Position numbers and translations under genes: made by a program. A DNA stretch of 64,000 bases, taken from Hyposmocoma kahamanoa (lineage: Eukaryota; Arthropoda; Insecta; Lepidoptera; Cosmopterigidae). The DNA is taken from positions 11,063,698-11,127,697 of the forward strand of contig NW_020654080.1 in assembly GCF_003589595.1 (NCBI RefSeq). Direction: 5' to 3'. Shown piece after piece: positions 34,199-46,979 of this stretch; the first letter of the stretch is position 1, and every line of letters begins with the position of its first letter. Under the pieces are notes generated by a model that ran no database searches, was not told the DNA's origin, and saw nothing but the letters and a program-made list of their open reading frames with translations.

Positions 34199-34412
34199 CT
34201 GCCTCAGTGGCCGAATAGTTACCGTGCTAAACTGCCACGCAGAGGTCCCGGGTTCGTTTCCCGGACCGGGAGAAATATTTGTTAGACCATACAAATATTT
34301 CTCCCGTAAGTTTGGGTGTAATTTGTGGTTGTCTATGTGTGTGTCCATGGCACCCGCGATACAGGGTTTCCCTAGCGCGGGGCTGTGATTGTGAGCGTTA
34401 TAAAAAAAAGAT
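34199..34412 (+). mobile_element. tRNA-derived SINE (family C), copy 2
   Basis: CTGCCTCAGTGGCCGAATAG (A box), GGTCCCGGGTTCGTTTCCC (B box), the shared body and an A-rich end. Well preserved. Followed directly by repeat H. Confidence 0.85.
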
Positions 34413-34575
34413 CGAAGACGCACAAAGAAAAATTCTTACGAGCAACTGGATGATGGCGCAACGGACGCCCATGTCCAGTCGGATCGAAGGATTCTTCTTT
34501 GTATGTGTTCGATCTTTGTATCAATAATAATAACAAACTAGTGGAGTATTTTCACAAAAAACATTTGAATATCAT
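34413..34575 (+). repeat. Repeat H copy 1
   Basis: CAGTCGGATCGAAGGATTC, GTGTTCGATCTTTGTATCAA and CTAGTGGAGTATTTTCAC recur at 43440-43620 in the same order, suggesting a dispersed element inserted next to different repeats. Confidence 0.5.
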
Positions 34576-37405
34576 TGGAGTAAATCATCACGATGTTCGA
34601 TAGAATATATATTATAAAATTAAAATAATAAATAACGTTCTCAAACAAGAGTTCAACGAAATATATTTTGTTTAAAGTCTTACCCTTATTGTATAGCATT
34701 AGATAACAATTGTGTCTAACTATACAATGTCATGGTGACATTCACAAAGTAAGCTTTTACACATAAAAGAGTAAGGTCGCGCCTTAATTCGGATTACAGG
34801 CACGCTAAGTCACGCAAGTATTTTTTTCGTTGTAGCCGTATTCATTTACACTGTAAATGTCTACAACCCATGGCGTATCTATAGGTTGGAAGAACTCAGT
34901 GCCTCCAGTGAAAATCGGAATAAGACGAGTTATGCCCTTTGTTTTTATTGCACTATTGGCTTCAGCGTGTCCGATTACATAACATATCCATAGGACATCT
35001 TTCTAACAGTCTCCTAACGTCGTTTTTCTTATTGACTATTGCCTTATTCCACAGTGTACATAAAGGTATAACTAAGCATTCCGTTTCGTCCACTGGACAC
35101 GATTGGTCATACCCGTGACTATACCGTGTTGTTATTGGTTAATAGTTCGCAACAGAAAACTTGTCGTTTTATTCCTTCAACGATTTCATGCCTTTTATCA
35201 ATGTGGTTAGTATCATAAGTATTGTTATAACCATAGAATAGTGGCAGTTAAGTCGAATTATGTCTTAAAGTTTGTTAATATAAGTCGTGTTATTACCGTT
35301 AAGCATTACAAGCATAAACAAGGACGCAACTCGAAAAATTTTCAAAAAATACATAGATAATATGACTGTTTAACCAATACCCATTAAACGAAAGCTTAGA
35401 TGTATACCTAAAGCTAGAAATCATAAAATCTACTAATAATAAATTCGAACAACCAATAATCAATAAAAATATGTTTTTTTGCCTCTCCTGAAAAGTGTCG
35501 ATTTTGAGTTATTCCCTTTTTCACTAAACTGCCAAACGGAAGAAGGGGCCTCGATAAACAACCGACATTTTTTGTCACTACCAGCTTACTACTACCGTTC
35601 TTTCAATTAAAACAACTAATAACTTTATGTATAAAAGTATTAAGGTCAGAGTCCAACATGTTATTGTTACATTAACATTACAAATGGGCATAAACGCGAT
35701 AAAATCGACTTAATAAGCATTTGCACACCTACCTATTATGCCGACGTTTTGTCCAGGTTGCACTGGCCATATTATTGTTACATCATTATTTAGAACTTCA
35801 GAAAAGAAAACATAGCAAGGTATAAGCAATATATGTATATACATTTATTAACAACCCTGCATTTGCAATAAATAGGTCAGGCTGAGGCCTCCATATTAAC
35901 AAGCAGACTCATTACCCCGGCGCCACTCCGTCTGCTCTCATGCGCTCGTGGCGCTATTCTCCTTTTTACTACAGCCTATCGGTATCTCGAAAAAGAGGTA
36001 ATGATAAATTATTGCACCTAGTGTTTCGAAACCAACATAAAAAAAATCGATAACAGGATCACAGTACTAAAAGACGATTTATAAAACTAAACCTAATATA
36101 ACGGCACAATGTTTATACCTACATTGAAATTTATTGACCAAAATTACAAGAACACACGAACAGTTCGTAAAACACTTTTCTTCTAGTAGTACTAGTTAAA
36201 TTGTAGCTCGGGATAATAGTTTCTTTACGCCCACCAAAATTCATTAGTACATTTGCATTAATATGATAATATGTGACTCGGCTTTGTAAGACTTACTTTC
36301 AAATTCTTGACTCTTCTTCTTTTGACAGTTTACTAGAGTTCCTTACAAGAGCTTGAACTTTTCAGAACAAACAGAAATTATTTACGAGCAACAGTATGCA
36401 ATCCCTTAAGCCGGAAGATATGGTGAACTGTGACGTAATTTTTCCCTCGCGACTTTTCTCCGCACCCTCTTTACAAACTGTTCAATAAGATCTGAAATAT
36501 ATATTGAAGAAACCTGTGTAAATAGTGATTACGCAAATACATATGGTTTGATGTTTATTAATCTCTGAAGGTAATTTGTAATTATCATTTACTGGTACGT
36601 AAATTTTGTATAGGTAATTTTACCCTTAACCTGTTTTCTTACGTTTTAGCTCGGGCTAGAGGCTAAAGTAACTAAAATAAAACTCCTTCGGGGTTGCCGA
36701 ATATACACGAACGAACTCGGCACAGAACAGAGCTGAGCGTAATGGTTAAATGGCTGGTAGGGCGGAAACAGCCTCCGTATCGATCAGTGGCACGGGGTTG
36801 GGTAATGCTTATAAATATCCTGACTTATAAACATTTATCATCAACTTATGTCCCGACAACTACTTAAGTAGTTTCACTTGGTGTTAATACCTAATGGCGA
36901 TCATACCTAAGAGGTATGATCGCATGTGGCGTTACTAGCCCAAGGATACGAAATATAAGTAAATTGACTATTATGGAGCAACTGAATTTCTTGCTTCGAA
37001 TTCAGTTGCGCCGCAACCGAGGGCGTATAATAACAACCTACTTAAAATGGAATGCAAGTTTGATGTCTCTTGACAATTTCTACAAAACAATATGTCCAAG
37101 CAGAATACTACTTGTATCTACGTGTTACATAATACATAAGTCGTCACTTTCTCTGTCGTATCTTAAGTGCAAAAGTACTTGTCGTAAAAGAACAAGTGAT
37201 AACAAGTGTTACGACTCAACAAACTTTGAAAGAGTCGTTAAACTAAAACTTATATATACGAGGATTCCGTGACTTTCCAAATTAATATTTCAGTAGCTTG
37301 TAAAATTCAACATTTGTTATGTCTTGCGGTTTGTTCACTCACTTATGAGAAGTGTTTCGTGAATTTAATTACAGGTTGACGAAGCAATACAGCCTCGGTA
37401 GTATT
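34576..37405. other. No gene recognised
   Basis: AT-rich sequence with isolated GC-richer patches (35915-35960, 36660-36810). A block ending in GAGGGCGTATAATAACAACC (about 37018) has a diverged partner near 37870, about 850 bp away, so the region contains an old duplication. Nothing coding was recognised. Confidence 0.4.
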
Positions 37406-37562
37406 AACTGCCCCTATGGCCGGCTGGTTATCACGCGAGAGGTCCCGGATCCGATTCCCGGCTCGTGAATTTGGATGTAATTTATGGTTGTCTATGTGTG
37501 TGTTCATGGCACCCGAGTTACGGGGTTTCCTTAGTGCGGGGCTATGAATGTGTTCGTTATTG
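37406..37562 (+). mobile_element. tRNA-derived SINE (family C), copy 3, internally deleted
   Basis: AACTGCCCCTATGGCCGGC, GAGGTCCCGGATCCGATTCC and CATGGCACCCGAGTTACGGG match the family, but the AAATATTT block is missing, so the copy is about 60 bp shorter. Confidence 0.7.
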
Positions 37563-38512
37563 CGTGGTGCGTGTACTAGCTATTGATAAAATGTTTATCG
37601 CGACGGTATAACTTGCACCGATGAGTCAGGTAAAATACGAGGGACTCTCCGCGGAACTATCTCTTGAAAAAAAAGAGCTAGACCCCACTCTATCGACATA
37701 CTTTATGTTGGGTACATATCTAAATTAATTCAGGAGCAACGCTAATTTATAATAGACTAAGCCCCTTTTTCGTCTCTTGAAAGGCATTTGTTACCTTGGC
37801 TATTCATCCCGAGGCCCGAGGCTCGGGTAAACAGCCGAAATTTTCAATAATTCAGACGCGCCTCAACAGAGGGCCGTAATAACAACCTACTAAAAATAGA
37901 ATCGAAATTGCTTAGAACGAATGCTTTAAATAGTATCTACGTAATGGATTACTTATTTGTTGATGAGCTGTAACCAAAAAAGCTTATTGAGTATTAATAT
38001 CATTAAGTTCTAATTGCTTTATTCGTTTCTGTACCTGAAAAGAAAAAAGGAATCCGTGTAATATCACTCACACATCTATATGTCAATCTGAGTATGTTAT
38101 ATTTTTAGAAGCTTTAATATGGACTATTACTTCGCGTTCAACTGCTGTGAATTTTGAAAACTTGATTTGTAGATATTTACTATCTTTACCATACAATACA
38201 TACAGATGTTCACAATTTAGTTACATAAATTTATATCATTGTGAGATGATCTCGTGTTCATCTCACGCGTCCCAGGGAGTCCCTCCACGTGACCCTGATA
38301 CAAAACGTCCTTACATTCGTATTATCTTGTTCAAGTAAACTGTTCGAGAGACGACCAGTATAGCCCTGCCGCCAATGCCCGCCTCACTGCTGGGGAATTC
38401 TTTCCTTTGATCAAACAATCCAAAATGCTGTTACATAAAGTGTGAGTACAAATTTCCACACACTTTTAAATAACGAAATGATCGTAAATAGGGCGCACGT
38501 ACATAAGTACGC

Positions 38513-39755
38513 ACGTACGTTTCCTGAATTGGCCACTTACATAATCTATATTTAAAAAGTAATTACAAAATTTGGAAATGGAACTCTTTGGCTGTCACTT
38601 ATTTTTACATTGTGGCGTCATTTTAGAAATTGGTTGTCTACATCACCATGGATTTAACACGTGAAAATTTTCGTAATATGATTCTCTATCACTTCAAGTG
38701 TAATCTAACAACTCAGCGGAACTTCGCTCGACTTCAAACTGCTTTTGGCGATAAAGCACCGAGCAAGACGATTATTTATAGCTGGTTAGCAGAATTCAAA
38801 CGCGGTCGTGTGAATCTCTGTGACGAATTTCGTGATGGTCGCCCGTCCACTGCTGTCAACAACAAAAACATCGATGCTCTGCGCCGTATGATCAAAACAG
38901 ACAGGCATGTAACATACCATGAGATACGGGCATCTTTAGGCATAGGCATGACTCAAATACAATCAATACTACACAAACATTGGGTGTGAAAAAGCTGTGC
39001 TCTCGGTGGATCCCACACAATTTGACTGAGGCTCAATAAACGGTTCGCGTCACTAGGTGCAATGCCATGCTTACCAGATTCAACGAAGAGGCGTCAAATT
39101 TGGTGTGGGACATAGTAACAGGTGACGAAACATGGATTTAAGTTACGATCCCAAAACAAAGCAGCAATCGAGCGTCTTGGTCTTTCGAGATGAGCCGAAA
39201 CCAACCAAAGTTGCGCGCGTGCAAAGTGCCTGTACGCGGATGATTGCTTCTTTTTTAAATACAACTAGACACGTGGCTACTGTTGCTTTGGAGAATCGTT
39301 GTCTCGTGAATAATGATTGGTACACGACCCTTTGTTTGTCGGAATTGAAATAGTCAAAATTAACCGTAACGCCGTATCATCTTGCAACACGATAATGCCA
39401 GTTCACACACGGCCAAACAGACAAATGAGTTTTTGAAGGTGAACAACGTTGACCTTATTAGCCATACCGCGTACAGTCTCGACCAGGCACCTTGTGAATT
39501 TTATTTATTTCCAAAAATTAAGAACCAGTTACGCGGTCAACGATTTCCATCACCTGAAGAGGCTGTCGAAGAGATTGAAAAATATGTTTCAGAGATTGTG
39601 ACGGAGGAGTGGCACAAATGTTTTCAAAATTGGTTCATTCGTATGGAAAAGTGCATTAACGCTAATGGAGAATATTTTGAGAAACAATAAATTCATTTCT
39701 AACCATTTATAGTATTTTTTTCTTATTCATTCCGGAAACTTATAGTGCGCCTCGC
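38513..39755 (+). mobile_element. Degenerate mariner element
   Basis: About 1.24 kb, normal for mariner. A diverged inverted repeat is visible: ACGTTTCCTGAATTGG near 38517 against the complement of ATTCCGGAAACTTATA near 39739. The transposase is broken by frameshifts and stops. Exact ends and target TA were not fixed. Confidence 0.75.
38648..39690 (+). pseudogene. mariner transposase, inactivated
   Basis: From the ATG at 38648, MDLTRENFRNMILYHFK and DEFRDGRPSTAV form the HTH DNA-binding part, open to about 38989. After frameshifts, VTGDETW carries the first catalytic Asp. From 39382, QHDNASSHTA carries the second, and YSLDQAPCEFYLFPKIKN the third region (usually YSPDLAPCDFFLFP), ending with a TAA at 39690. 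The middle has several stops. DD34D-type mariner; not functional. Confidence 0.85.
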
Positions 39756-39838
39756 GCGCATTATTCAGCGTTTCAGTCACAATGACGCCATGTTACTTAT
39801 GTACGTTTTAATAAAGAGCGAACCGACCCACACCCGCT

Positions 39839-40114
39839 GTGTATTTAAAAAAAAACATCTTCGTTAAAAAAGAAGATATCCATAATATTAATCTTAGAAC
39901 TAAGTCCAAACTCATGGTACCACGTTTTCGTTTAACTAATGTAAAGGATTCTTTTATGGGGAACTGTATACGTTTTTACAATGAGATTCCGGAGCATATA
40001 TTAAGTTTACCATTTCCTAAGTTTAAAACTTACATTAAAAGTATATTAATTGAAAATACTTATTACAAAATTGTAGACTACGTGTTAGATAAAGATTATG
40101 AAAAGACAACGTGA
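39839..40114 (+). pseudogene. jockey-type LINE ORF2, C-terminal end (fragment)
   Basis: The open frame reads DIHNINLRTKSKLMVP..., VKDSFMGNCIRFYNEIPEHI and YYKIVDYVLDKD, the conserved C-terminal block of jockey-like LINE polyproteins downstream of reverse transcriptase (typically HSINTRNKN.L..P..., GIRFYN.LP, YY.V.DYL.D). Endonuclease and reverse transcriptase are absent, as expected for a 5'-truncated copy. The 3' untranslated end extends to about 40230. Confidence 0.8.
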
Positions 40115-40318
40115 GTCTAGATTCCACACAAATGTGATTCTAAATGTATTCTATAGCATTTAAGTTTATTTGAAAAGAGCAATCCCTATAGTTTATTGCT
40201 TGTTCTTCTCAGGGAGGTCAGCGTAATGAACGAAGAGTAGCTTAAAAAATGACGTTTTCACGTGTAAAAATGTTACCTATGGAATATATTATATATATTG
40301 ACTTCATGCTTAAACTAC

Positions 40319-40454
40319 GTGGAACACACAGAGCGGGTGCGGGTCGGGTCGGGAGCGTGGCGGGTCTTATTCCGTGTATTTTGTATGGACGATAACACAC
40401 CGAAGCGCACGCCCGTCACGCGCCCATCCCGCACCCGGGCTCGATGTGTTTCAC
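40319..40454. mobile_element. GC-rich foldback (MITE-like) element, about 136 bp
   Basis: Left arm from GTGGAACACACAGAGC and GGGTGCGGGTCGGG; right arm ends in CCCGCACCCGGGCTCGATG then TGTTTCAC. The arms are about 45-50 bp, imperfectly complementary, around an AT-rich centre. Composition contrasts sharply with the flanks. No ORF. Confidence 0.6.
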
Positions 40455-41654
40455 GAATAAATTATATGTTTCTTGCCCCGGGAAAACATTTTATTCGTCT
40501 TCCAATATTTCATTACGGTATTACGCTCCAGGTCACCGGTTGACTCGCAAGCGGCAGTTGACTGCTATAAGGACAGACTTTCCTGTCTACCCTTTTTCGC
40601 TGTCGGCCGCCACCCTCATCCCGTTATCGACAGAATAAACAGTCATAACATATAGATATAAACAAGTAACTTGTTTATACCTATATTATATATATGATTT
40701 ATTAACTATAAATCATTAAGTATAACTTTACCTTTTCTGAGGATTATTTCGTAAGAAAATCTCATCAGTGGACGTACTGTTAAGCAAAAATTACAGCTGT
40801 TAACTCCGTGATATTCCGAGTTTAGCCTAATTAATTACCAGTCATCCCAAAGCTACAGATCATTCAGTTCATAATTAATTGTACGAATTAAGCAAAAAAA
40901 TATTGTATTAAAAAATATTGAATTAATAATATTAAGGTTTTAAAAATATAATAGATTTAGTTTTTTACCTTGTTTAAGTATTGTACCACAACCAAGGTAT
41001 GTCATTCTTCTTATCTTTCAAGAACCCTAGAGAATTCTATTATTTTACGCACTTTCACGCAAACAGAAAAACCCGTTGAATCATACATTCAAACTTGGCA
41101 CCACGCCATATAGTAATTTGTTCCAATTTGTGGAATTGTCGCCACATTTGCCTCGATCGCTATAATGTTACTGGCTTTTTCTAAAAAAAACTGTAAAACA
41201 TATCAGGTCTGTTTAATTTTTACTGAACCCGTGGTAAATAGCAGTGATAAATGTTTTCGTGTTTTACGTGTAAATACTAGTACTACATTATTTTAAGTTA
41301 AATGAGGTATTGTTTACGATCTTTTCATTCTGTATCTGACTAACACAAAATTCGCTGCATTTATACATTCATACTACGAACCCACCTTCTTAAGTATACA
41401 AAATTTAATTTTATATAATTTAACCTAAAAAGATGGATGCTAGATTCACGATAAATTTCACTTGCTCGTTCGTCACTGTTTGTTCGTTCGTCACTCAGTC
41501 TAAATCGTAGTATTCTGCAATACTGCTTTATTTTATAAAGGCAGCGATATGTAAGAGCTTACGTAATTTAGTATATTTTATTTATTTTTAAATGTAAAAT
41601 AGGATGTGCATCTATTGCTTGGCCACATATTTCCTAATATCTATCTATCTATCC
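40455..41654. other. No gene recognised
   Basis: AT-rich sequence, with a TTCGTTCGTCACT near-tandem at 41467-41498. Nothing coding or repeat-like was recognised. Confidence 0.35.
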
Positions 41655-41790
41655 GAGCGTGTTCTGTCATGGTGACCACTTTGACTCCTAGTTGGCGCAA
41701 ATGCGCTCGTAGATGACTAATGTAGTCAATCTTCGCGTCGAACCCTCGTGCACATTTAGGGTACGCACCACCAGCGTAATTATAGTTAAT
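41655..41790 (-). pseudogene. Possible LINE C-terminal zinc-finger fragment
   Basis: The minus-strand frame reads PKCARGFDAKIDYISHLRAH followed by LRQLGVKVV and a stop. It resembles the C-terminal zinc-finger block of insect LINE polyproteins (C..C.R.F.A.IGL.SHLRTH), though the first Cys is missing. A short relic; alternatives cannot be excluded. Confidence 0.45.
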
Positions 41791-42544
41791 AACGGAGGGT
41801 GCGAGCCTTGATTTCGTCACATTTAGTTTGTTGTATAGTGTATTTTGAGTTTAGCTTTACGCCGCTCTTCAAACTCGTGGACTTGCCTCTTCATAATCCC
41901 CCGCCATTAACGGTTGCAGTGCTGCCAAATCTTCCCATCGAAACGGCTTTGTGTTGCGTCTTCTCATATGTCATTTCTGAACACCTTTATACCTGCGAAA
42001 TTAACCGCCAGGCTTCCACATACCCTCCTCAAGTTTAAAGTATAAGAGGCGCTTGACTTGTCTGTTTGTACCGCACCTCCGAAGCTGTCGACGCATTAAA
42101 TAAACTTCAATGCCATCGATATTGGCTGGTCGCTGAACTACGAGTGACGTATAAGCGACGATTAACCGGCAATGTTACGTATTTGTCTGAAAAATACCTA
42201 TAAGTGAATACTTTAGCCTTGGATAGCCCCAAATATCATTTTATATATTTAACAACTTTTGTTCTCTATTATTACACTTTTTTAAATAATAAAATTATAA
42301 AATAAATCGGATTTTCAAGTCTACTAACGATTTATTTCTATCTCTAATACATAGGCTCACAAGAATGCAAACGAACAATTTTAGAACGGTATGTAATTTC
42401 GGCTTCAATCTAAATTTGATGGGTTACGGATACCAGGCTGTTTCAGCATACCACATCATAGCGTGGAGATACTTTAACGTACAAGCTTTTAGATTAGTTT
42501 CTTATATGTTATACCACATTTTTCGAAAGGGATCATAAATTCAA

Positions 42545-42735
42545 AAATAATAATTATGTACCAGACAACCACACCAGTTACCTGGTCTCAAACTACGAAA
42601 TTTCCTGTAATGAGAATACCAGCAATGTAATTAAGGCAGAGGCTAACGCCCTGGGTGTTCGGTGCGTGTAGTCACAAAACAACCAGACAAGCATCAAATT
42701 AGAAATGTACGGTCCTAATTTGATCCTACCGGGAA
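42545..42735 (-). repeat. Repeat B copy, internally deleted
   Basis: TTATGTACCAGACAACCACA and CTCAAACTACGAAATTTCC are the tail; AATTTGATCCTACCGGGAAT is the complement of the tRNA-like head. Head and tail are brought together by an internal deletion relative to 56597-57105. Confidence 0.6.
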
Positions 42736-42963
42736 TCGAAACCTGGATTTTTTTTTTAAAAGAGACATTTTATAAGTACCAGCCGCATCGCGAGGACGTT
42801 AATTAAATTTACTAAAAATGACCAATGTGGCAGCGGGAAACCGAACCAAGTTACAGCCCATATCACTATCCTACACAGGATACACGTCCCAGTTGTAATC
42901 AGCAATCCCGGCAGCTGCCGTAACCGAATGTGAAATTGCAAAACGGGAGCAACTATATTATGT

Positions 42964-43022
42964 AGCGCAGAAGGCTACGGCTACGAGCCGTAGCGCATTC
43001 GTAGCAGGTTGCTACGCTCACC
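42964..43022. repeat. Interleaved GTAGC/GCTAC palindromes
   Basis: TAGCGC, GGCTACGGCTACGAGCCGTAGC and GTAGCAGGTTGCTAC form overlapping inverted repeats within 60 bp: GGCTACG-GCTACGAGCC-GTAGC folds on itself, then GTAGCA-GG-TTGCTAC. Probably the end of a mobile element. Confidence 0.5.
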
Positions 43023-43267
43023 TCTGACCTTTGCGCGCTCCGGTTAATGTAGCATAAGATAGGGTTGTTGGATAAACTATATTGAAGCATAATAGAGCAC
43101 AATTAAGTCAAATTTAACTATAAATAAATTATAGCAGAGTAATAATTAAATGCTTTTAATATGCAATGCTTAGATATTTGTAATTTATAACGACGTTGAG
43201 TTTATTATCGTAAAAAAATCGAACAACACAATGAAAAATTATTTTGATCTGACTGAACGGGGTTAGT

Positions 43268-43432
43268 AGTATTAGAGCCCCTTGTGAAAGAGTTCGTCCA
43301 GGCTGTTACTGCCACCTTACCTATTTCTGCCGCCAAGCAGTAACGTCAGCATTACTGTTTCCGGTTTTGAAGGGTGCTGGTGAAATTAGTGGCACACGGG
43401 ACTTGTCTACTTATGTCTCAGGGGTTCTCATG
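43268..43432 (+). repeat. Repeat A copy, 3' truncated
   Basis: AGTATTAGAGCCCCTTGTGA, CTTACCTATTTCTGCCGCC, AAGCAGTAACG and GGGTGCTGGTGAAATTAGTG match the family start. The copy stops where repeat H begins. Confidence 0.7.
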
Positions 43433-43620
43433 CTCGTGGCCCCGGCACAACAACAGTCGCTGTTCGAATTCGAATCCGGTCAGATTGGGAGGAATTTTCC
43501 CTTGTGTTGTTCGATCTCTGTATGAATATTAATCCAGTGGAGTATTTTTACAAAAAAATATATGAATATCATGGTAGTAAAACATAATTCAATAAATAAT
43601 AATAAAAATATATGTTAGTC
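43433..43620 (+). repeat. Repeat H copy 2
   Basis: AATCCGGTCAGATTGGGAGG, GTTGTTCGATCTCTGTATG and CCAGTGGAGTATTTTTACA follow the order of 34413-34575. Its junction with truncated repeat A suggests one inserted into the other. Confidence 0.5.
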
Positions 43621-45280
43621 TGCATTGTGTGTGTGAAAGACAAATTTAAAATTTATTTTCTCTTCGAAATCATGGTTATTAACAAATAATCCTCCTTGGT
43701 CCTTTTTCTAAGTGCCACTTTTAACGTATTACATGCTTTTTAAATGTATTGTTATTTTAAAGCTCGTATAAAAAATCCCATTAATCTTATAAACCAACCC
43801 TGGGCAAGCAGTAATTGCATAGCGTACGTGCACGATCCTTTTAAAATCCCTCCCCCCGCCGTCCACACCCTCTTGAAACGCTGTTATACAGTCATGCTTG
43901 CGGATAAGGGTACCACCTTACAGATCACTGAGCGTACTGGCTTCTGTAAATAGATAGTCCAATTACTCGAGCTACTTTACATCATTGCCTTTACAATATT
44001 TTTTCTGTTCACTGCCTATCAAAATGGGTATCGTCTGCTACACGTATATTGCGTAATCAGGTTTCTTAACACATTTAAGAGAAGATATGATCGTTTTGCA
44101 TTCATTATATATATCGTACATAAATCCAAATACTGTCATAACTCAAAATTGTGTAATTGAGAAAACACAATTATAAAATTTAAAAAAATAGCGAATGAAT
44201 CTATTTTTATTTGTACTTAATTATCCATCTATAAACGACAATATTTATATTGGTTTCATTCAGTTTTATTTTAAATTTCAAGTCGTGTTTTCTCAATTCC
44301 GCAGTTTTGAGTTACAACACTGTCTGGTTTCGTGTGCGATATCATAATAAAAAAATTACGCCCCTTTCTAATACACTATGGATACAGTGGCGCCTTTCAA
44401 AATATCCATGTTATATAATTGTTTCTGGCAAAACTCTCATATAGATACAAATTGAGTTTGAATTTTTATAATTACAAAAAAATCGTAAAGTACGTTAAAA
44501 TATTTATTTATTTATTTTTTAATCTATCTTTAATTCTCAATACGGAACTCAAACTTTTAAAAAAGCAATATACTACCTGTAACAGCCCTAACAACCATTT
44601 GGTACTAACACGGTATGCTTCTAGTGATTGGGTCGAGCGCACGCGCCATGTGCATGAATAAACCATTGCATGCCTTACAGCGCCCACGTCGCTCCATTTC
44701 ACTCCGTTCTCTACGATCGCCTTTGGATAAGAACCTAAATCCATCTCCGACTTTAATTATATTTGCTAGTGACCACGTGATTCATAGTTAATTAGTAATT
44801 TAACTGAAAGAATTGAAATGATACGGGTCTTCATCGTCATGAAAATTATGTAAATTTAGGATGAACTGGTTTTAATCGTATTACAAACTTGTAGTAGTTT
44901 CTGTTCGTCTGAGAAATGCAGGCAACACAAACATATTCTGTTTATTGCGCTTACATAGAACGTTCATAAATTCATAATTAACATGAGTAGGTACCTAAGT
45001 ATTAATTAGTAAGTACCTTTTGTATGAAGTTTTTTTTCGCTACAGTTTGACTTCGTAAAAAGCAACTTTTGAATAGCAGCAGGAATCTTATTATAGACAC
45101 ACGTATCATTAAATTAATTGTAAGTTTGTGAGACGGCCATCAAATACACATTTTTCTTTGTATTAACATCATGTCCATCACTATTTTTCGTAAAAAAATT
45201 ACATTCTTATTTAACATAAATTGCATTTTCATAAATTTGTACGCTAATGGAACAATGTTATTTTTTTGCTTATATTTATT
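43621..45280. other. No gene recognised
   Basis: AT-rich. A GC-richer stretch at 44600-44740 may be a decayed mobile element, but no family was recognised. Confidence 0.35.
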
Positions 45281-45990
45281 TTAATCCATTTTCCCGTATA
45301 CCACGTTTCTGCTTAACAAAGGTTCTATTAAAGCAAATACTGTGAAAATAGCTAAAATAACCCAATATAAAAGTTTCTGCGTCTGAATGTTGTCGAAGAG
45401 TATTTTGATCGCGTGTACTGCAGAGCTGAGCCTTCCCAACGATTTATTTCCGGAGCCCATTTCAATTTCGCATGTAGATTTATAACCAAAAATATAATTG
45501 CATCGATACATTTCAATGTTATATTTATAACTATAAAGCTTAACATTAAATGATGACAATTTTACACAATTTGCTTTTTCACAGATTACTAACAGTAAAC
45601 TAGTCATGGTCATAGCCATATGAATACCGTTTACCTTTACATACTAAGGAAATATCATCCGCAAACAATACTACCTAATGTTTAGCACCTCTACGAGTCC
45701 AAGCAAGTCATTTGTATTAAACTGAAAGCGGAAATAGATCTAAATTAACCTTTGAGGAACGTCCGTGCTGACTGCATACCCTGATAACCTCGTGCCATTG
45801 ACATCAACCCTTTGGACCCTCTCACTCAAATACGACTGACGAAGGTCGAGGTCACGGCCCGCCACACCACAATGGCGAAGTTTCCTGACCAAAGTATCAT
45901 GGTGCACACAATCAAAGGCCTTCAAAAGGTCACAGAATACATCTATAATATCGTGTGAGTCTTCCCGTGCATGATATTTATATTTCATTA
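45281..45990 (-). pseudogene. jockey-type LINE reverse transcriptase (fragment, frameshifted)
   Basis: Minus strand: DLLKAFDCVHHDTLVRKLRH then YLSERVQRVDVNGT (45990-45740) is the palm region with the first catalytic Asp context. A deletion follows, then VLFADDISLVCK (about 45690-45650) with the F-A-D-D catalytic motif. Next, in another frame, come CVKLSSFNVKL and LGRLSSAVHAIKI (45619-45281), matching the K.KC.KF..PNVK and AGRLSSA.YA.KKI blocks of jockey LINEs. No intact enzyme. Confidence 0.85.
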
Positions 45991-46650
45991 ACTCAACGAA
46001 AATAGGGAAACAGCTGATTAAGAAAATTTCTTACAAAATGTATGAGGGTCTGATTAACTACCAGATTGAAAAAAAAGAATAGCTACGCTTTGTTTCATGA
46101 TGTCAGGAACTACACCCTAATCAATACATTTGTTAATAACAACTAAAATGAGGAGCAATTAATACTCTGACGGAATTAACATATACATGAATTAATTACT
46201 ATGGAATTAATTACTCAAATGGAAAAACCACAAACATCATCAGAATTTTTCATTTGATTTAAACGCTTTTAGAACTTCTCTTGGACGACGGAACTTTCAG
46301 TTAGCATGACTAACTCCAATTTAAGTCGCTGTGAGAGACGAATGTAACGTTAACGTCGGTATTCCAAATTGGAACATCAGTAGAAAAGTTTTCGATTGTT
46401 TTAGTAACATCTACATCTGTGTTTAGAATTTGATCATTGATAGTTGGGCAACTTACCGAGATTTGACTTTTCCATTTTCGCTGTTTACAACGTTCCAAAT
46501 CGTCTTCACTATACGCGCTGTTTGTAATTTTTATGTGTTATTATTGATAGAAAGATCAAATACAAGGATAAATTCCTTCGATTTGACTGGACTTGAATCA
46601 GTGACTGTTGTCATGCCGGAACCACCGCTCTAATTATATTCCTTTTTTTA

Positions 46651-46860
46651 TAATAATACCGCGCACATTCAACATAGCCCCGCACCAGGGAAACCCTGTG
46701 TCGCGGGTACCATGGACACACACATAGATAATCACAAACTACACCCAAACTCACGAGAGAAATAAATGTAGTCCATACAAATATTTCTCCCGGCCCGGGA
46801 CTCGAATCTGGGACCTCTGCGTGGCAGTCCGGCATGGTAACCGTTCGGCAACTGAAGCAG
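46651..46860 (-). mobile_element. tRNA-derived SINE (family C), copy 4
   Basis: Reverse complement of the family: TAATAATACC tail side, AACATAGCCCCGCACCAGGG, CGCGGGTACCATGGACACAC, ATTTCTCCCGGCCCGGGA and ACCGTTCGGCAACTGAAGC (head). Full length with a TTA-rich 3' end. Confidence 0.8.
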
Positions 46861-46979
46861 TCCTTAGAACCAATATAACTACATACATTTATCGTAATAT
46901 CATGTTAGCACAACATCATTTTCAATAAATAAATATGACAATGGCTCTGTTTCAAGTTAATGAACAACAAACCTGTACA

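Noticed and set aside
34230..34265. True tRNA gene suggested by a good B box
   Set aside because: The A and B boxes belong to the SINE family C head, which recurs five times with the same non-tRNA body; no cloverleaf could be drawn.
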